Assembly (NCBI GenBank): GCA_001969505.1
Contig: LSSK01000899.1
Coordinates: forward strand, 1 to 10,592
DNA: 10,592 nucleotides
From: Zancudomyces culisetae
Lineage: Eukaryota > Kickxellomycota > Harpellomycetes > Harpellales > Legeriomycetaceae
Direction of reading: 5' to 3'
Made by a program: the position numbers and the translations under genes. Every line of letters starts with the position of its first letter. The stretch's first letter is position 1. The notes beneath the pieces were generated by a model. The model ran no database searches, was not told the DNA's origin, and saw only the letters and a program-made list of their open reading frames with translations. Of this stretch, positions 1 to 7,510 are shown one piece after another.

Positions 1-31
1 GTATCAATTTGACTTTTCTATTTCTTACTAG

Positions 32-1506
32 AAACGGGTACTCTGCAATCAATACATGAATTTGCAAGGGTAAAGGCTGGGTTTACAGACGAAAAATCGA
101 AAAAGGCAACAGAAAAAAACGACTCTTCAGCCGATTCGAAAGCTGAAGAAAAATCGAGCAAAGAGAAGGACTCGGCAAGAGGAATAGTTACAAGAGCAAA
201 GTCGAGCTTTGTGCAGCGGATAGTCCAGGCAAGCAATATAGGGAACTGGCTAACAGCAGCTGACCAGCAAACCGTATTTATCTTTCTCAATGCCAGTAGA
301 ACTTTTCTTTGGTCAGGAACGCGGTCGGATCATGAGGGTGATCAGCAGCTACTGTCAAGAATGGATCTTAGCTACAATACACCAACCTGCCACGACGTAA
401 ACCCACTAACTAGAACAACCTCAAAGTTGGAATTGGTCCTTGGCTTCGAGACGGGTGATTTGCTTTGTTACGATGCGTTGCAGTGCAAGTATGAGCGGAT
501 GAACAAGGCTCGCGAAAATGACTGGCCAATCACCAAGGTCAAGTGGATTCCGGGATCCGAAACCCGGTTTGTGGCAGCTACTAAAGACGGGTACTTAATG
601 ACCTTAGATCGAGCAAAAGGCACGTGGAATTTTCCAAAAATATCTTCTGATCCTACTCAGCATGGCGGCTGCACTTCGAATAGAACATCAATTCCCGACT
701 TTTTCCAGTGCTTAACTGAGCCCAACCGACAGTCGAACCCAATAAACCTGTTCCATATAAGTAATGAGGCTATAACCGACGTTTCATTTTCGCCTGACTG
801 TCAGCACGTAGCACTGGTTGGTGAAGATGGGTATCTCCGCATCTTTGATTACGTTCAAAACAAGCTGCGAGACGTTTTCCAGTCGTATTTCGGCGGGTTC
901 ACTTGTGTATGTTGGAGTGGCGATGGCAGATACATCTTGACGGGTGGCAAAGACGACCTGGTGTCCGTTTGGAGCTTCCACGACCGAACACTTGTGGCTC
1001 GCTGCCAGGGTCACAAATCCTGGGTTCGAGGGGTTGCCTTTGACAATTTCATGTATGCAAATGAGGGTGAGTATCGCTTTGGTTCGGTAGGAGAAGATAA
1101 TATGTTGCTATTCTGGGATTTTTCGATGCGCTCCCTGATCCGCCCCCAAAACCTGGTTTCCAACACATTTTTTAACAATTCCAACGAATCCACCCTTTCA
1201 ACAAAGGGGGTTAAATTATCGGTGTATTCGCCAAATTTGACAAGTTCCACCAACATTTGCAATACTACAAACAATGTTGGTACTGGCAACGAAAGCGACA
1301 AAAACAACAGCAACAACAACGACAGCAATACAACCTCCCTCGAAACAATAATTCATCCTCTGGCTTCACGTGACGAAGTGTCTACTCTTTTTCCTGTTGT
1401 TTCTGTTGCTGCTCACGGTGCACCCATTTGTAATATCCAATTTAGTAAATCTTGGGTAGCCACCGCTTGCAAGCATGGAATCATCAAAATATGGAAACGA
1501 CCTTGA
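32..1506 (+). CDS. creC: CreC/WDR20-type WD40 repeat protein (5' part missing)
   Basis: In the family, CreC binds and stabilises the CreB deubiquitinase in carbon catabolite repression of Aspergillus; S. pombe Bun62 (with Ubp9) and human WDR20 (with USP12/USP46) play the same cofactor role. The open frame shows the family signatures in order: a basic SSFVQRI segment near 205-230, a CHDVN...GFETGDLLCYD block at about 391-470, IPGSE near 547-561, a WD repeat at 766-852, the highly conserved block with GGFTCVCW, TGGKDDLVSVW and CQGHKSWV at about 890-1030, then YRFGSVGEDN...WDFS...L.RP at about 1072-1150. An Asn/Ser-rich linker (about 1165-1350) precedes the last WD repeat. The protein ends in W-K-R-P, like the W.RP end of the family, so the 3' end is complete. 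The frame has a stop at 10-12 and no ATG at the left, so the start lies outside the window. TTCTTACTAG ending at 31 is a plausible 3' splice site, and the exon start at 32 is inferred from it. The segment TGTLQSIHEF resembles the EGTY.L segment of WDR20 N-termini. About 490 residues are visible. Confidence 0.9.
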
Positions 1507-1580
1507 ATTACCCATACACTTGTATATTCCATCATCTATTCTGGAAATCAAATTTTATCAAGTTATAATGTGTTATTTGA

Positions 1581-1604
1581 TTTTTATTTTTATTTTTATT
1601 TTTA
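1581..1604. repeat. Tandem (TTTTTA)x4
   Basis: Four perfect tandem copies of TTTTTA start 75 bases after the creC stop codon, in the presumed 3' UTR. T-rich tracts here may contribute to transcript end formation, but that is inference. Otherwise this is simple-sequence DNA. Confidence 0.85.
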
Positions 1605-2072
1605 TCTTTTTTGCTTGCACAAGCTTTTCTAATCTGTATCTCTCTGATTTTGATAATCACACCATCAAATTCACACACTTTTCCCCCCTTGGATCCCAAA
1701 TTATAAACACGTATTCATCTCATATCTTCAAAAAAAAAAAGGGACAGTGAGAGGAAATCATGATCGTCAATGTCGAGGCGAGAATCAAAATTATGAAGGG
1801 AATAGGTGGATCACTTACTCCTCGCATATATCGATACCAATGCTAATATAATGTCGATTATAGTTCCATCGATAAACTCTATTTTGTCTAATAAGAACTC
1901 TCCATTCCCTGACCAGCGAATATCTGTTGTCGACTTTAATCATGGCATTATTAACTCTTTCAATTAAAACCGCTTTGTTTTTTTGAAAATGGACCTTCAA
2001 ACAAAATACAAGAAGGGATTTCAAATTTTAATAATGACTGATTGGGAATCTCATTTGAACCATGTATTCCCT

Positions 2073-2383
2073 GTTTTCGTCAAAGTATCCAACCACTTGA
2101 GTTTAGTAGAACTTTTTAATTATATTTGAAGTATAGCTACGCTTTCAAACATGATCAAATAGCCCATGTTATCATTCACAGACCATGGTTACTATGTCAA
2201 GTGAACTATCCTGTTAATTGGTTTAGCAAAGGGTGTTTACGTCTGCATTTTCAAACCCTTGGTAAAAAAAAACAATTCACATGATTCTTTCCAACCTCGT
2301 TTAGCCTTTTTCTTTTCTTTTTCGCTTTTTTTTATGATAGCTACGCCACTCCTTTCCAATGGCGTTTTCGTCAAAATATCTAA
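2073..2383. repeat. Dispersed direct repeat pair with shared 10-mer
   Basis: GTTTTCGTCAAAGTATCCAA (2073-2092) and GTTTTCGTCAAAATATCTAA (2364-2383) differ at two positions, both transitions. The 10-mer ATAGCTACGC also occurs twice (2133-2142 and 2337-2346), with a near copy (ATAGCTACAC) at 2883-2892. The order of the two motifs differs between the copies, so this is not a simple tandem duplication. The function is unknown; decayed mobile DNA or repeated regulatory sites are both possible. Confidence 0.5.
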
Positions 2384-3561
2384 TTTTATTCACTAGTAAA
2401 ACATTATTTTCTTTTTTGATCCAAGTTAGTCAGAAATATACCTATAGCGATACAACTTGAGGGTCGGCATAAAACCTTGATGTGGTAAAAATGTTTTTTT
2501 TTTTTTGGATGTTCGGTTAAATGTCTCTCAAATACAATAATATACAGTTAAATGAAATATCATTTTATCCTTTCTTCCATCATTATTGTTTTACCAGCAA
2601 AATGCTACCTGTGCGGAAATAAAAGAGGTTGCTGAAGACCTTTCCGCAGAATTATCCGTTTGTACATGCATAGCAATAAGGAAAAAAATTATCCACATCG
2701 ATGGTTAGAATTTTGCCCCCTCCCACCCTCCTTCCAGAGGATGATGGTAATAACCCGCTATATGCATCGGTCAGCAATACAGTGACACCAACATGCGTGA
2801 AAATTATGTTTTTACATCCTACCTGGTCGATTTTAAGTAAGGTTATGCATAGCTTTGGGCATGTGATGTATTACAAGTGGTAATAGCTACACTCTGTTCC
2901 TATTTTGGTCGAACTGGGCGTGTTTATTGCTTCCAAATTGGGCCTAGGTAGCATTTAGAACAAAGCAAATGGCAAAGTAAGAATAACAACTAATACTAGC
3001 GTGATTATCCCCAAATAAATATAGTGGTACTATTTTCTTTAACAAGTTTTGCAAAGAACAAGTATCGGTTTTAATATCAGAAATTCTATGCAAAGATTAA
3101 AAAAAAAAACTTACCTTAGCCTAAAGAAAGTTAATCATAATAGTATTGCACCCCTTCACCTAGTTTTCTTGGTTTCATGTTGTAACCTTTTAGCACCAAC
3201 ATAAGTTTTTGAGCATTCTACAACTTCATACTCTTTTTTATGCATATATAATGGCTAAAACGTCTGATTGTCTTTTTACCAACTTGAACATTAAAAAAAG
3301 AATAGAAAAAAAATATATAGTAACACTAATTTCCAAAAACCAAAAGATCTAAAGATATCCTTACAGTCTTTCACAGTCGAAAGAGTTGATTTTATATTGA
3401 TTTTACACACTACATATTCTTTGCTGCCTTGTTGAGCAACCAAAATTAATACCAATACTTAACCCAATTTTAACCACCTTTGACAAACACCTGTTAGCTT
3501 TGTTAGGACAACTTAACTTTGGTTGCTTCTATTGTATTGAAACTATTCAGAGTTCGATAAA

Positions 3562-4687
3562 ATGGCAGACTCTCTATCCGATAAAAATCAAGCTATAAAA
3601 ATACTCTCAGTTGTCTTGGGATGGGCAAGTATCCATTATTGTTCATGTTCTTTATATATTCAGCTCGAACGGGAGAGAAAGTGAAAAAAATAAAAAACAA
3701 ATAAAACATGTGGTTAATATCATAGATATACTTTGCTGCATGGACAATTAGCTTCTATCCACAAGTTATACTTAACTACAGAAGCAAGAGGTACGCAAGT
3801 AGAGCTTTAAGATATACTAGCTATTAAAATTTATTCTTGAGAACACATCCTTACAATATATATATATATATATCTGATATTAACAATTGCGTAATCAAAA
3901 TACCATACCTAGTGTTGCTGGACTTTCAGTAGATTTCTGTTACTATGCTGTACTGGGGTTTGCATTTTACTTGGTAAGATACTTAATTCTATAACACACT
4001 GTTTTCAAACAACCAAACGAACTGATAAATATAAGACACACGCAATATTTATGCTAATAGGCATATAATGTCGGAATGTATATTGTTGATAAACAAGAAA
4101 ATGACGATAAGCCAGCCCTAGTGCAAGTAAATGACATATTTTTTGCTGCACACGCATTTGTAATATCTCTCCTGGTTATTTTTCAGCTGTATATTTACAA
4201 AAATACCAAAGCTCAAAGGCTTTCAAAAGTTGCAATGGTAGTGATAGCGATAGCTTTGATATTCTGCATCATTGCTGCATTCTTGTTTAAAACCAAAGAG
4301 TTATTGTACGCGTTCTCGTACATAAAACTTACTTTAACTGTCGGAAAATACATACCACAAGCATATATGAACTACAAAAACAAGTCAACCAAAGGGTGGT
4401 CGGTGCTCATGGTGAACCTGGATATCTTTGGTGGCGTTCTTTCTGTGGTACAACTGTTTCTGGACGCTCATGTTGAGGGCCATATATCGTACATTAAAAA
4501 CAACTTGCCCAAGCTGCTTCTGGGACTGATATGTATTGGGTTTGATATCTTGTTTATTTTACAGCACTATGTCTTCTACAAGAACTCAAGTATTCTACCC
4601 ACCACAAACGAAAAACAGAAACTAGTTGACGAAACCCATGAAAGTAGGGATGGGAGTAATGCTTCAGTGAGCTCATTTTCTTTTTAA
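3562..4687 (+). CDS. ERS1: Cystinosin (PQ-loop vacuolar cystine transporter), 4 exons
   Basis: Cystinosin exports cystine from the lysosome or vacuole together with protons. Exons by my model are 3562-3624, 3726-3790, 3913-3973 and 4061-4687, giving 271 aa, close to yeast Ers1 (about 260). The human luminal N-terminal domain is absent, as expected for fungi. PQ-loop 1 is around P33-Q34 (FYPQVILNY...LSVDF, with Asp50). PQ-loop 2 is around P162-Q163 (YIPQAYMNY...STKGWS...NLDIFGG, with Asp184). GFDILFILQH carries Asp225. These aspartates match human D205, D305 and D346. Seven hydrophobic segments are predicted at about 12-37, 46-71, 86-109, 119-139, 143-166, 176-199 and 212-236. The soluble tail (about 237-271) has no GYDQL sorting motif. 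The ATG has A at -3 and G at +4. Intron 1 begins with GCAAGT rather than GT; intron 2 is phase 2 (GTACGC), and intron 3 is phase 0 (GTAAGA). The family call is very safe. Exon borders are inferred but mutually consistent. Confidence 0.9.
3625..3725 (+). other. GC-AG intron (cystinosin intron 1)
   Basis: The donor reads GG|GCAAGT and the acceptor ATCATAG|ATATAC. Joining 3624 to 3726 gives LGW|IYFAAW in phase 0, exactly the family motif (human GWIYFVAW). The nearby GT (3629, GTATCC) would leave four extra bases and shift the frame, reaching a stop (TAG) within exon 2. Unspliced reading also meets a TGA inside the intron. GCAAGT is the classical donor of the minor GC-AG class spliced by the major spliceosome. 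Confidence 0.8.
3856..3873. repeat. (AT)9 microsatellite in cystinosin intron 2
   Basis: Eighteen bases of strict AT alternation lie inside the 122-base second intron of the cystinosin gene (3791-3912). No function is implied. A length-variable marker is possible. Confidence 0.9.
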
Positions 4688-5251
4688 TGCTAATAATCAA
4701 TTCCAAAAAAAAAGTGGCCAAAAATTACAGTTAAAAGGCAAGCGAGGTGGCTTGATTAAAGTTGTATTGTTTCTAGCTATAGCCATATACAAGGCGCATT
4801 CAATCCATACATTGTTCGAACTCTTACAGTTTTATACTTAGTTGCGTTTATCAACTCTTGTAGATCAAGAGGTACCGTTTGCATTGTAGAGCCAGTATAA
4901 ATCTTATTCTAAATAAACAAAGTGATCAATGTAAATATTATAAAGGTGATATTTAGAATCAGACAGAGGTGGCAGTCCCTTAGCATCTTACACATGGTTG
5001 ATCATACGAGGATATTTATTACTTTTTTTGTGCACTGAAAAGAACAGTACTATAAACTTACACTAACAACAATCCTGTAACAATTGTATATTCTTCGTAA
5101 TTTGAATTTAACCATAGTGTCGGAGGAGTGAAATTCTTATAAAGGGTACATTTTTACTTTAAAAAGTTAAAAATAAAGGTAAAAGCTAAACATAAACTAG
5201 CTACTCATCAATATATACTAAAAATGTGGCTCTAACTGCCCACATCCATAT
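4688..5251. other. Convergent 3' intergenic region
   Basis: About 560 AT-rich bases lie between the stop of the cystinosin gene (+) and the stop of the prenyltransferase gene (-). The stretch must hold the 3' UTRs and polyadenylation signals of both. I see no open frame worth calling. An A-box-like string (AGCGAGGTGG, 4740-4749) and a B-box-like TGTTCGAACT (4812-4821) occur about 70 bases apart, but no tRNA folds around them. Confidence 0.5.
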
Positions 5252-6653
5252 TCATGAATATAATTTATAAATTTGGTAATCTAAAATAACGCTAACCAAA
5301 TCGTAAAATGTAAAATCCGGCCAGTATTTATCAACAAACTTTATGAATGCGCTCTTTGATGTCTATTGCAGGGGTTTTTGAGCAATTATGTTAAGGCTTC
5401 GGAAAAGTAAATAGTCGAAATTCTGATATTTCATATATTTTGAGTTAAAACAGAAATAAAAGAGAGAGAGAGAGCAGATTAATAAACTTACCTGCCAAAG
5501 TAAAAAATCACTAAGTCTGGTTTCGCCAGAAGTTCTTATTAGCAAATCTAAATCCTGGCAACAGCTCGTAAATAGGTTTTTTTCTATCTCTTCTTGGCAT
5601 ACATCGCTAGGTAGTTGATAAATGAGTTAAATTTGATGTACAGATACTATGTAAGCCCATTAAACTGAAAATGAAAAAAAAAAAGAGTGAAATGGAGTAC
5701 GGATGTATAATTACAAGGTACTTACTTGATGTCTATATTTTTTTTCCTAACATCCTCAACAACTTGGCCCATGGCTGTTGCTATCTCATCCGTTGAGGAA
5801 TAAGAAAAGCAAATATTCAAGACAGGACTATTCAACAACAAATAATCATTCACAGGCTTAGTTTATTCATTGAACTTTTTATGTCTACTTATTAAATATC
5901 TGCTTTAGCACTTAAAATTTGTTACCCTTGATTATTTTTTGTGGCTTCGTTGATATTTTCCATTTTTACTCGAACGTCTTCTGGTAGCAAAGCCAGATTT
6001 CCAATTACTCGTATCCTGATATCATGCTTTTTAACAATATCGCTAGAGTAGATACAAATATTTAAAAAGTTAGTATAGTCTAATGCTCTTTGCGTTTTAA
6101 GTGCAAGATCAAAGTAGTTAAATATATAGCGAGTATTTACTTTTTAAATGAAAGCTCGGCGATCTTCTCTTTGGCCATTTCCATAAGAGTAACAACCTCC
6201 TCCTGTGGTCGTTTGTAGTTATCAATACTAAATGCGTACACGGTAATAGCTTTGATGTCTAGCTCTAAGCACCATTCAAGCATCTACAAAACATAAATTC
6301 AGTCTTGTTCGTGAATTGAAAATAAACAAAATACTGAGAAAGATTAAGAATTTGGGTACATAAACATCCCTGAAATAACATGTATTTACAATAAATATTC
6401 AATAATTCTGTAAGAAGTAAAAACGGTGTGAAAATATTATTAATATTCTTACATTAATTAGGCTCTGGAAACCTTTTAGATGGCCCTCTTTAGTTGGAAT
6501 TTTGTTCGCCTTTGCGAATCGCCGATTTCCATCCATAATTATTCCGACATGCTTAGGAACAGGTCCTTGCTTTAATATAAAAGCCAGTATTTTTGATAAA
6601 ACAAAGAAAAGTGCGTGAACAACGCTGTAGAAAATCTCGAGTGCTGAATTCAT
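5252..6653 (-). CDS. RER2: cis-prenyltransferase: dehydrodolichyl diphosphate synthase, 6 exons
   Basis: The enzyme adds isopentenyl diphosphate units to farnesyl diphosphate in cis, making the polyprenyl diphosphate precursor of dolichol at the ER. Exons (minus strand) are 6653-6453, 6283-6141, 6042-5926, 5827-5726, 5606-5492 and 5362-5252, giving 262 aa, a little shorter than yeast Rer2 (286). Donors are GTAAGA, GTAAAT, GTAACA, GTAAGT and GTAAGT; every acceptor is AG and all phases agree. A hydrophobic N-terminal helix spans residues 5-27. The catalytic motif HVGIIMDGNRRFAKA has its Mg-binding Asp at 41. Then come FSIDNYKRP (85-93), RIRVIGNLALLPEDV in exon 3, LNICFSYSSTDEI in exon 4, DLLIRTSGETRLSDFLLWQ (208-226) and the final WPDF. 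The C-terminus has no RxG motif, as in Rer2/DHDDS, whose partner Nus1/NgBR supplies it. The ATG context is ACCATGA. SRT1 is the alternative paralogue name; the family call is very safe. Confidence 0.92.
5461..5474. repeat. (AG)7 microsatellite in prenyltransferase intron 5
   Basis: Seven AG units on the plus strand read as a CT-rich tract in the transcript, 17 bases downstream of the GTAAGT donor of intron 5. This could act as an intronic pyrimidine tract, but it is simple-sequence DNA and may be neutral. Confidence 0.85.
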
Positions 6654-7428
6654 GGTCGGTTTTTATAGTCGATTATTTATGTTTCGGGATCTATTTAAAA
6701 TTTACAACAGCATTTTTGAGCAAAAGTGCAAAAAAAAATGTATAGCTGAACAATGACAGTTTTATGAAATACCAAAATCAAAATTTTAAACAAGATGGGG
6801 TTTTGAGGTGTCGAACCTTGATATATGAACTGTAAAAATTTTGAATCTTTTAGTGAGGCGAAAAAAAAAACTAATTGCTTTAATTTTTGGGGTTTTGAAT
6901 TGGCTGTGAGGACCAGTACAATGGACAATCGTGTAAATGATCGTTCTGTGAAAAGTAAAATATTCATTAAAACGAGAATGCACTATATCTGTGATTGATC
7001 CTACAAGCCAGAGTTGCCACTTATACACCATATGTACACTACAGACACACCCACTTTCAAAAAAAAGATGCAGCTTGCAACAGACAGAGAGAATGCCATA
7101 AAGTTACATGTAAAAAATATCAGAGAGGTACATATCATCAAGATAACTCAAAATTAACCGGCTCTGATCCATTCCAGCAAAAGCGCAAACAAGTAACCAT
7201 TAATAAAAAAGAATGTAGCGAGTCTAGGTGAGACACTGATATTGGGGGGTGCTAGAAACACAAAAAAAAAAAGATAAACTGTGATAATGGATCGTGCTCA
7301 TAAAATGGGCGAAAAACAAAGAGCAAATTTATCTCCAAAAATCACAAGCGTATTTTGGCAAAAAAAACAATATATATATTATACTATAAATAGAAACCAC
7401 ATATGATATGAAAAACAAAAAGATTGGA
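6654..7428. other. Upstream region of the prenyltransferase gene
   Basis: This AT-rich stretch lies between the prenyltransferase start and the 3' side of the tRNA gene, both on the minus strand. TATA-like strings precede the ATG on the minus strand (CTATAAAAACC about 5-15 bases before it and TTTTAAATAG about 40-50 before), so the real TATA and start site are uncertain. The short open stretches seen here on either strand start at non-ATG codons or lack any family signature, and I treat them as chance. Confidence 0.45.
7417..7421 (-). terminator. RNA polymerase III T5 terminator
   Basis: On the transcribed (minus) strand a run of five T lies seven bases beyond the tRNA discriminator base, followed by a second T5 (7411-7415). 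Short T runs just after the gene are the standard Pol III stop signal. Confidence 0.8.
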
Positions 7429-7439
7429 TGGTATCAGTG

Positions 7440-7450
7440 AGATTCGAACT
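7440..7450 (-). promoter_or_regulatory. tRNA internal B box
   Basis: The minus strand reads AGTTCGAATCT over the T arm and matches the Pol III B-box consensus GGTTCGANTCC with only flank differences. It is the main TFIIIC binding element of this tRNA gene. Confidence 0.8.
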
Positions 7451-7492
7451 CACGCCTCTTTCGAGACCGCAACTTGAGTGCGGCGCCTTAGA

Positions 7493-7503
7493 CCGCTCGG
7501 CCA
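7493..7503 (-). promoter_or_regulatory. tRNA internal A box
   Basis: The minus strand reads TGGCCGAGCGG over the D arm and fits the A-box pattern TGGCNNAGTGG with one difference. Together with the B box it forms the type 2 internal promoter. Confidence 0.8.
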
Positions 7504-7510
7504 TAATACC

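Larger units (their letters stand above)
1507..3561. other. 2 kb region without a recognisable gene
   Basis: This stretch lies between the creC stop and the cystinosin start. It is AT-rich with many A/T homopolymers. It holds four TTTTTA units just after creC, and a pair of 20-base near-identical direct repeats at 2073-2092 and 2364-2383. It also has an 8-bp inverted repeat (2612-2619 with 2641-2648). A TATA-like stretch at about 3243-3250 (ATATATAA) lies some 310 bases before the cystinosin ATG. Several short open stretches occur on both strands; the longest is about 70 codons on the minus strand (2030-1815), followed by a good GTAAGT donor. None matches a protein family I know, so I do not call a gene. 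A spliced gene of short exons cannot be excluded. Confidence 0.5.
7429..7510 (-). tRNA. tRNA-Leu (anticodon CAA), intronless
   Basis: The minus strand folds into a class II tRNA of 82 bases. The acceptor stem GGTATTA pairs with TGATACC (one T-G pair), with discriminator A. The D arm is GCC...GGC with a GAGCGGTCTAA loop. The anticodon stem CCGCA/TGCGG closes the loop CTCAAGT, giving anticodon CAA for the Leu codon TTG. A long variable arm (CTC-GAAA-GAG) fits Leu. The T arm is GTGAG-TTCGAAT-CTCAC. No intron follows position 37, although tRNA-Leu(CAA) genes in S. cerevisiae carry one. CCA is not encoded, as expected for a nuclear eukaryotic gene. Confidence 0.97.

Noticed and set aside
784-1328. 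Two minus-strand open frames (784-1014 and 1011-1328) over the WD40 gene
   Set aside because: They lie antisense to strongly conserved CreC motifs and show only mirrored composition (Leu/Ser-rich); shadows of the real gene.
1475-1750. Plus-strand frame overlapping the end of creC and running through the T-rich repeat
   Set aside because: It mostly translates the (TTTTTA) repeat and AT-rich 3' flank. It overlaps the conserved C-terminal WKRP end in another frame.
2701-2883. 60-codon plus-strand frame beginning ATGGTTAGA
   Set aside because: No family signature, ordinary length for chance in this composition, no supported neighbours; a poor GTTAGA donor and a CTTCCAG would make only a 34-base intron.
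3629-3634. GT donor (GTATCC) for cystinosin intron 1
   Set aside because: Using it with the acceptor at 3725 shifts the frame and gives a stop (TAG) in exon 2, breaking the conserved FYPQ motif; the GC donor at 3625 keeps it.
4728-4830. A-box-like and B-box-like strings suggesting a second tRNA or Pol III gene
   Set aside because: No acceptor, D or T stems can be drawn around them, and TTCGAA is flanked by non-pairing bases.
5118-5141. Resemblance of GGAGGAGTGAAATTCTT to an 18S rRNA segment
   Set aside because: Only about 13 bases match; flanking bases do not fit rRNA.
5363-5545. Minus-strand single frame MLIRTSGETRLSDFLLWQVSLLI as a separate small protein
   Set aside because: It is exon 5 of the prenyltransferase read through its GTAAGT donor into intron 5.
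6995-7231. 78-codon plus-strand frame rich in Lys/Gln
   Set aside because: It has a non-ATG start and no motif, and lies in AT-rich intergenic DNA next to the tRNA.
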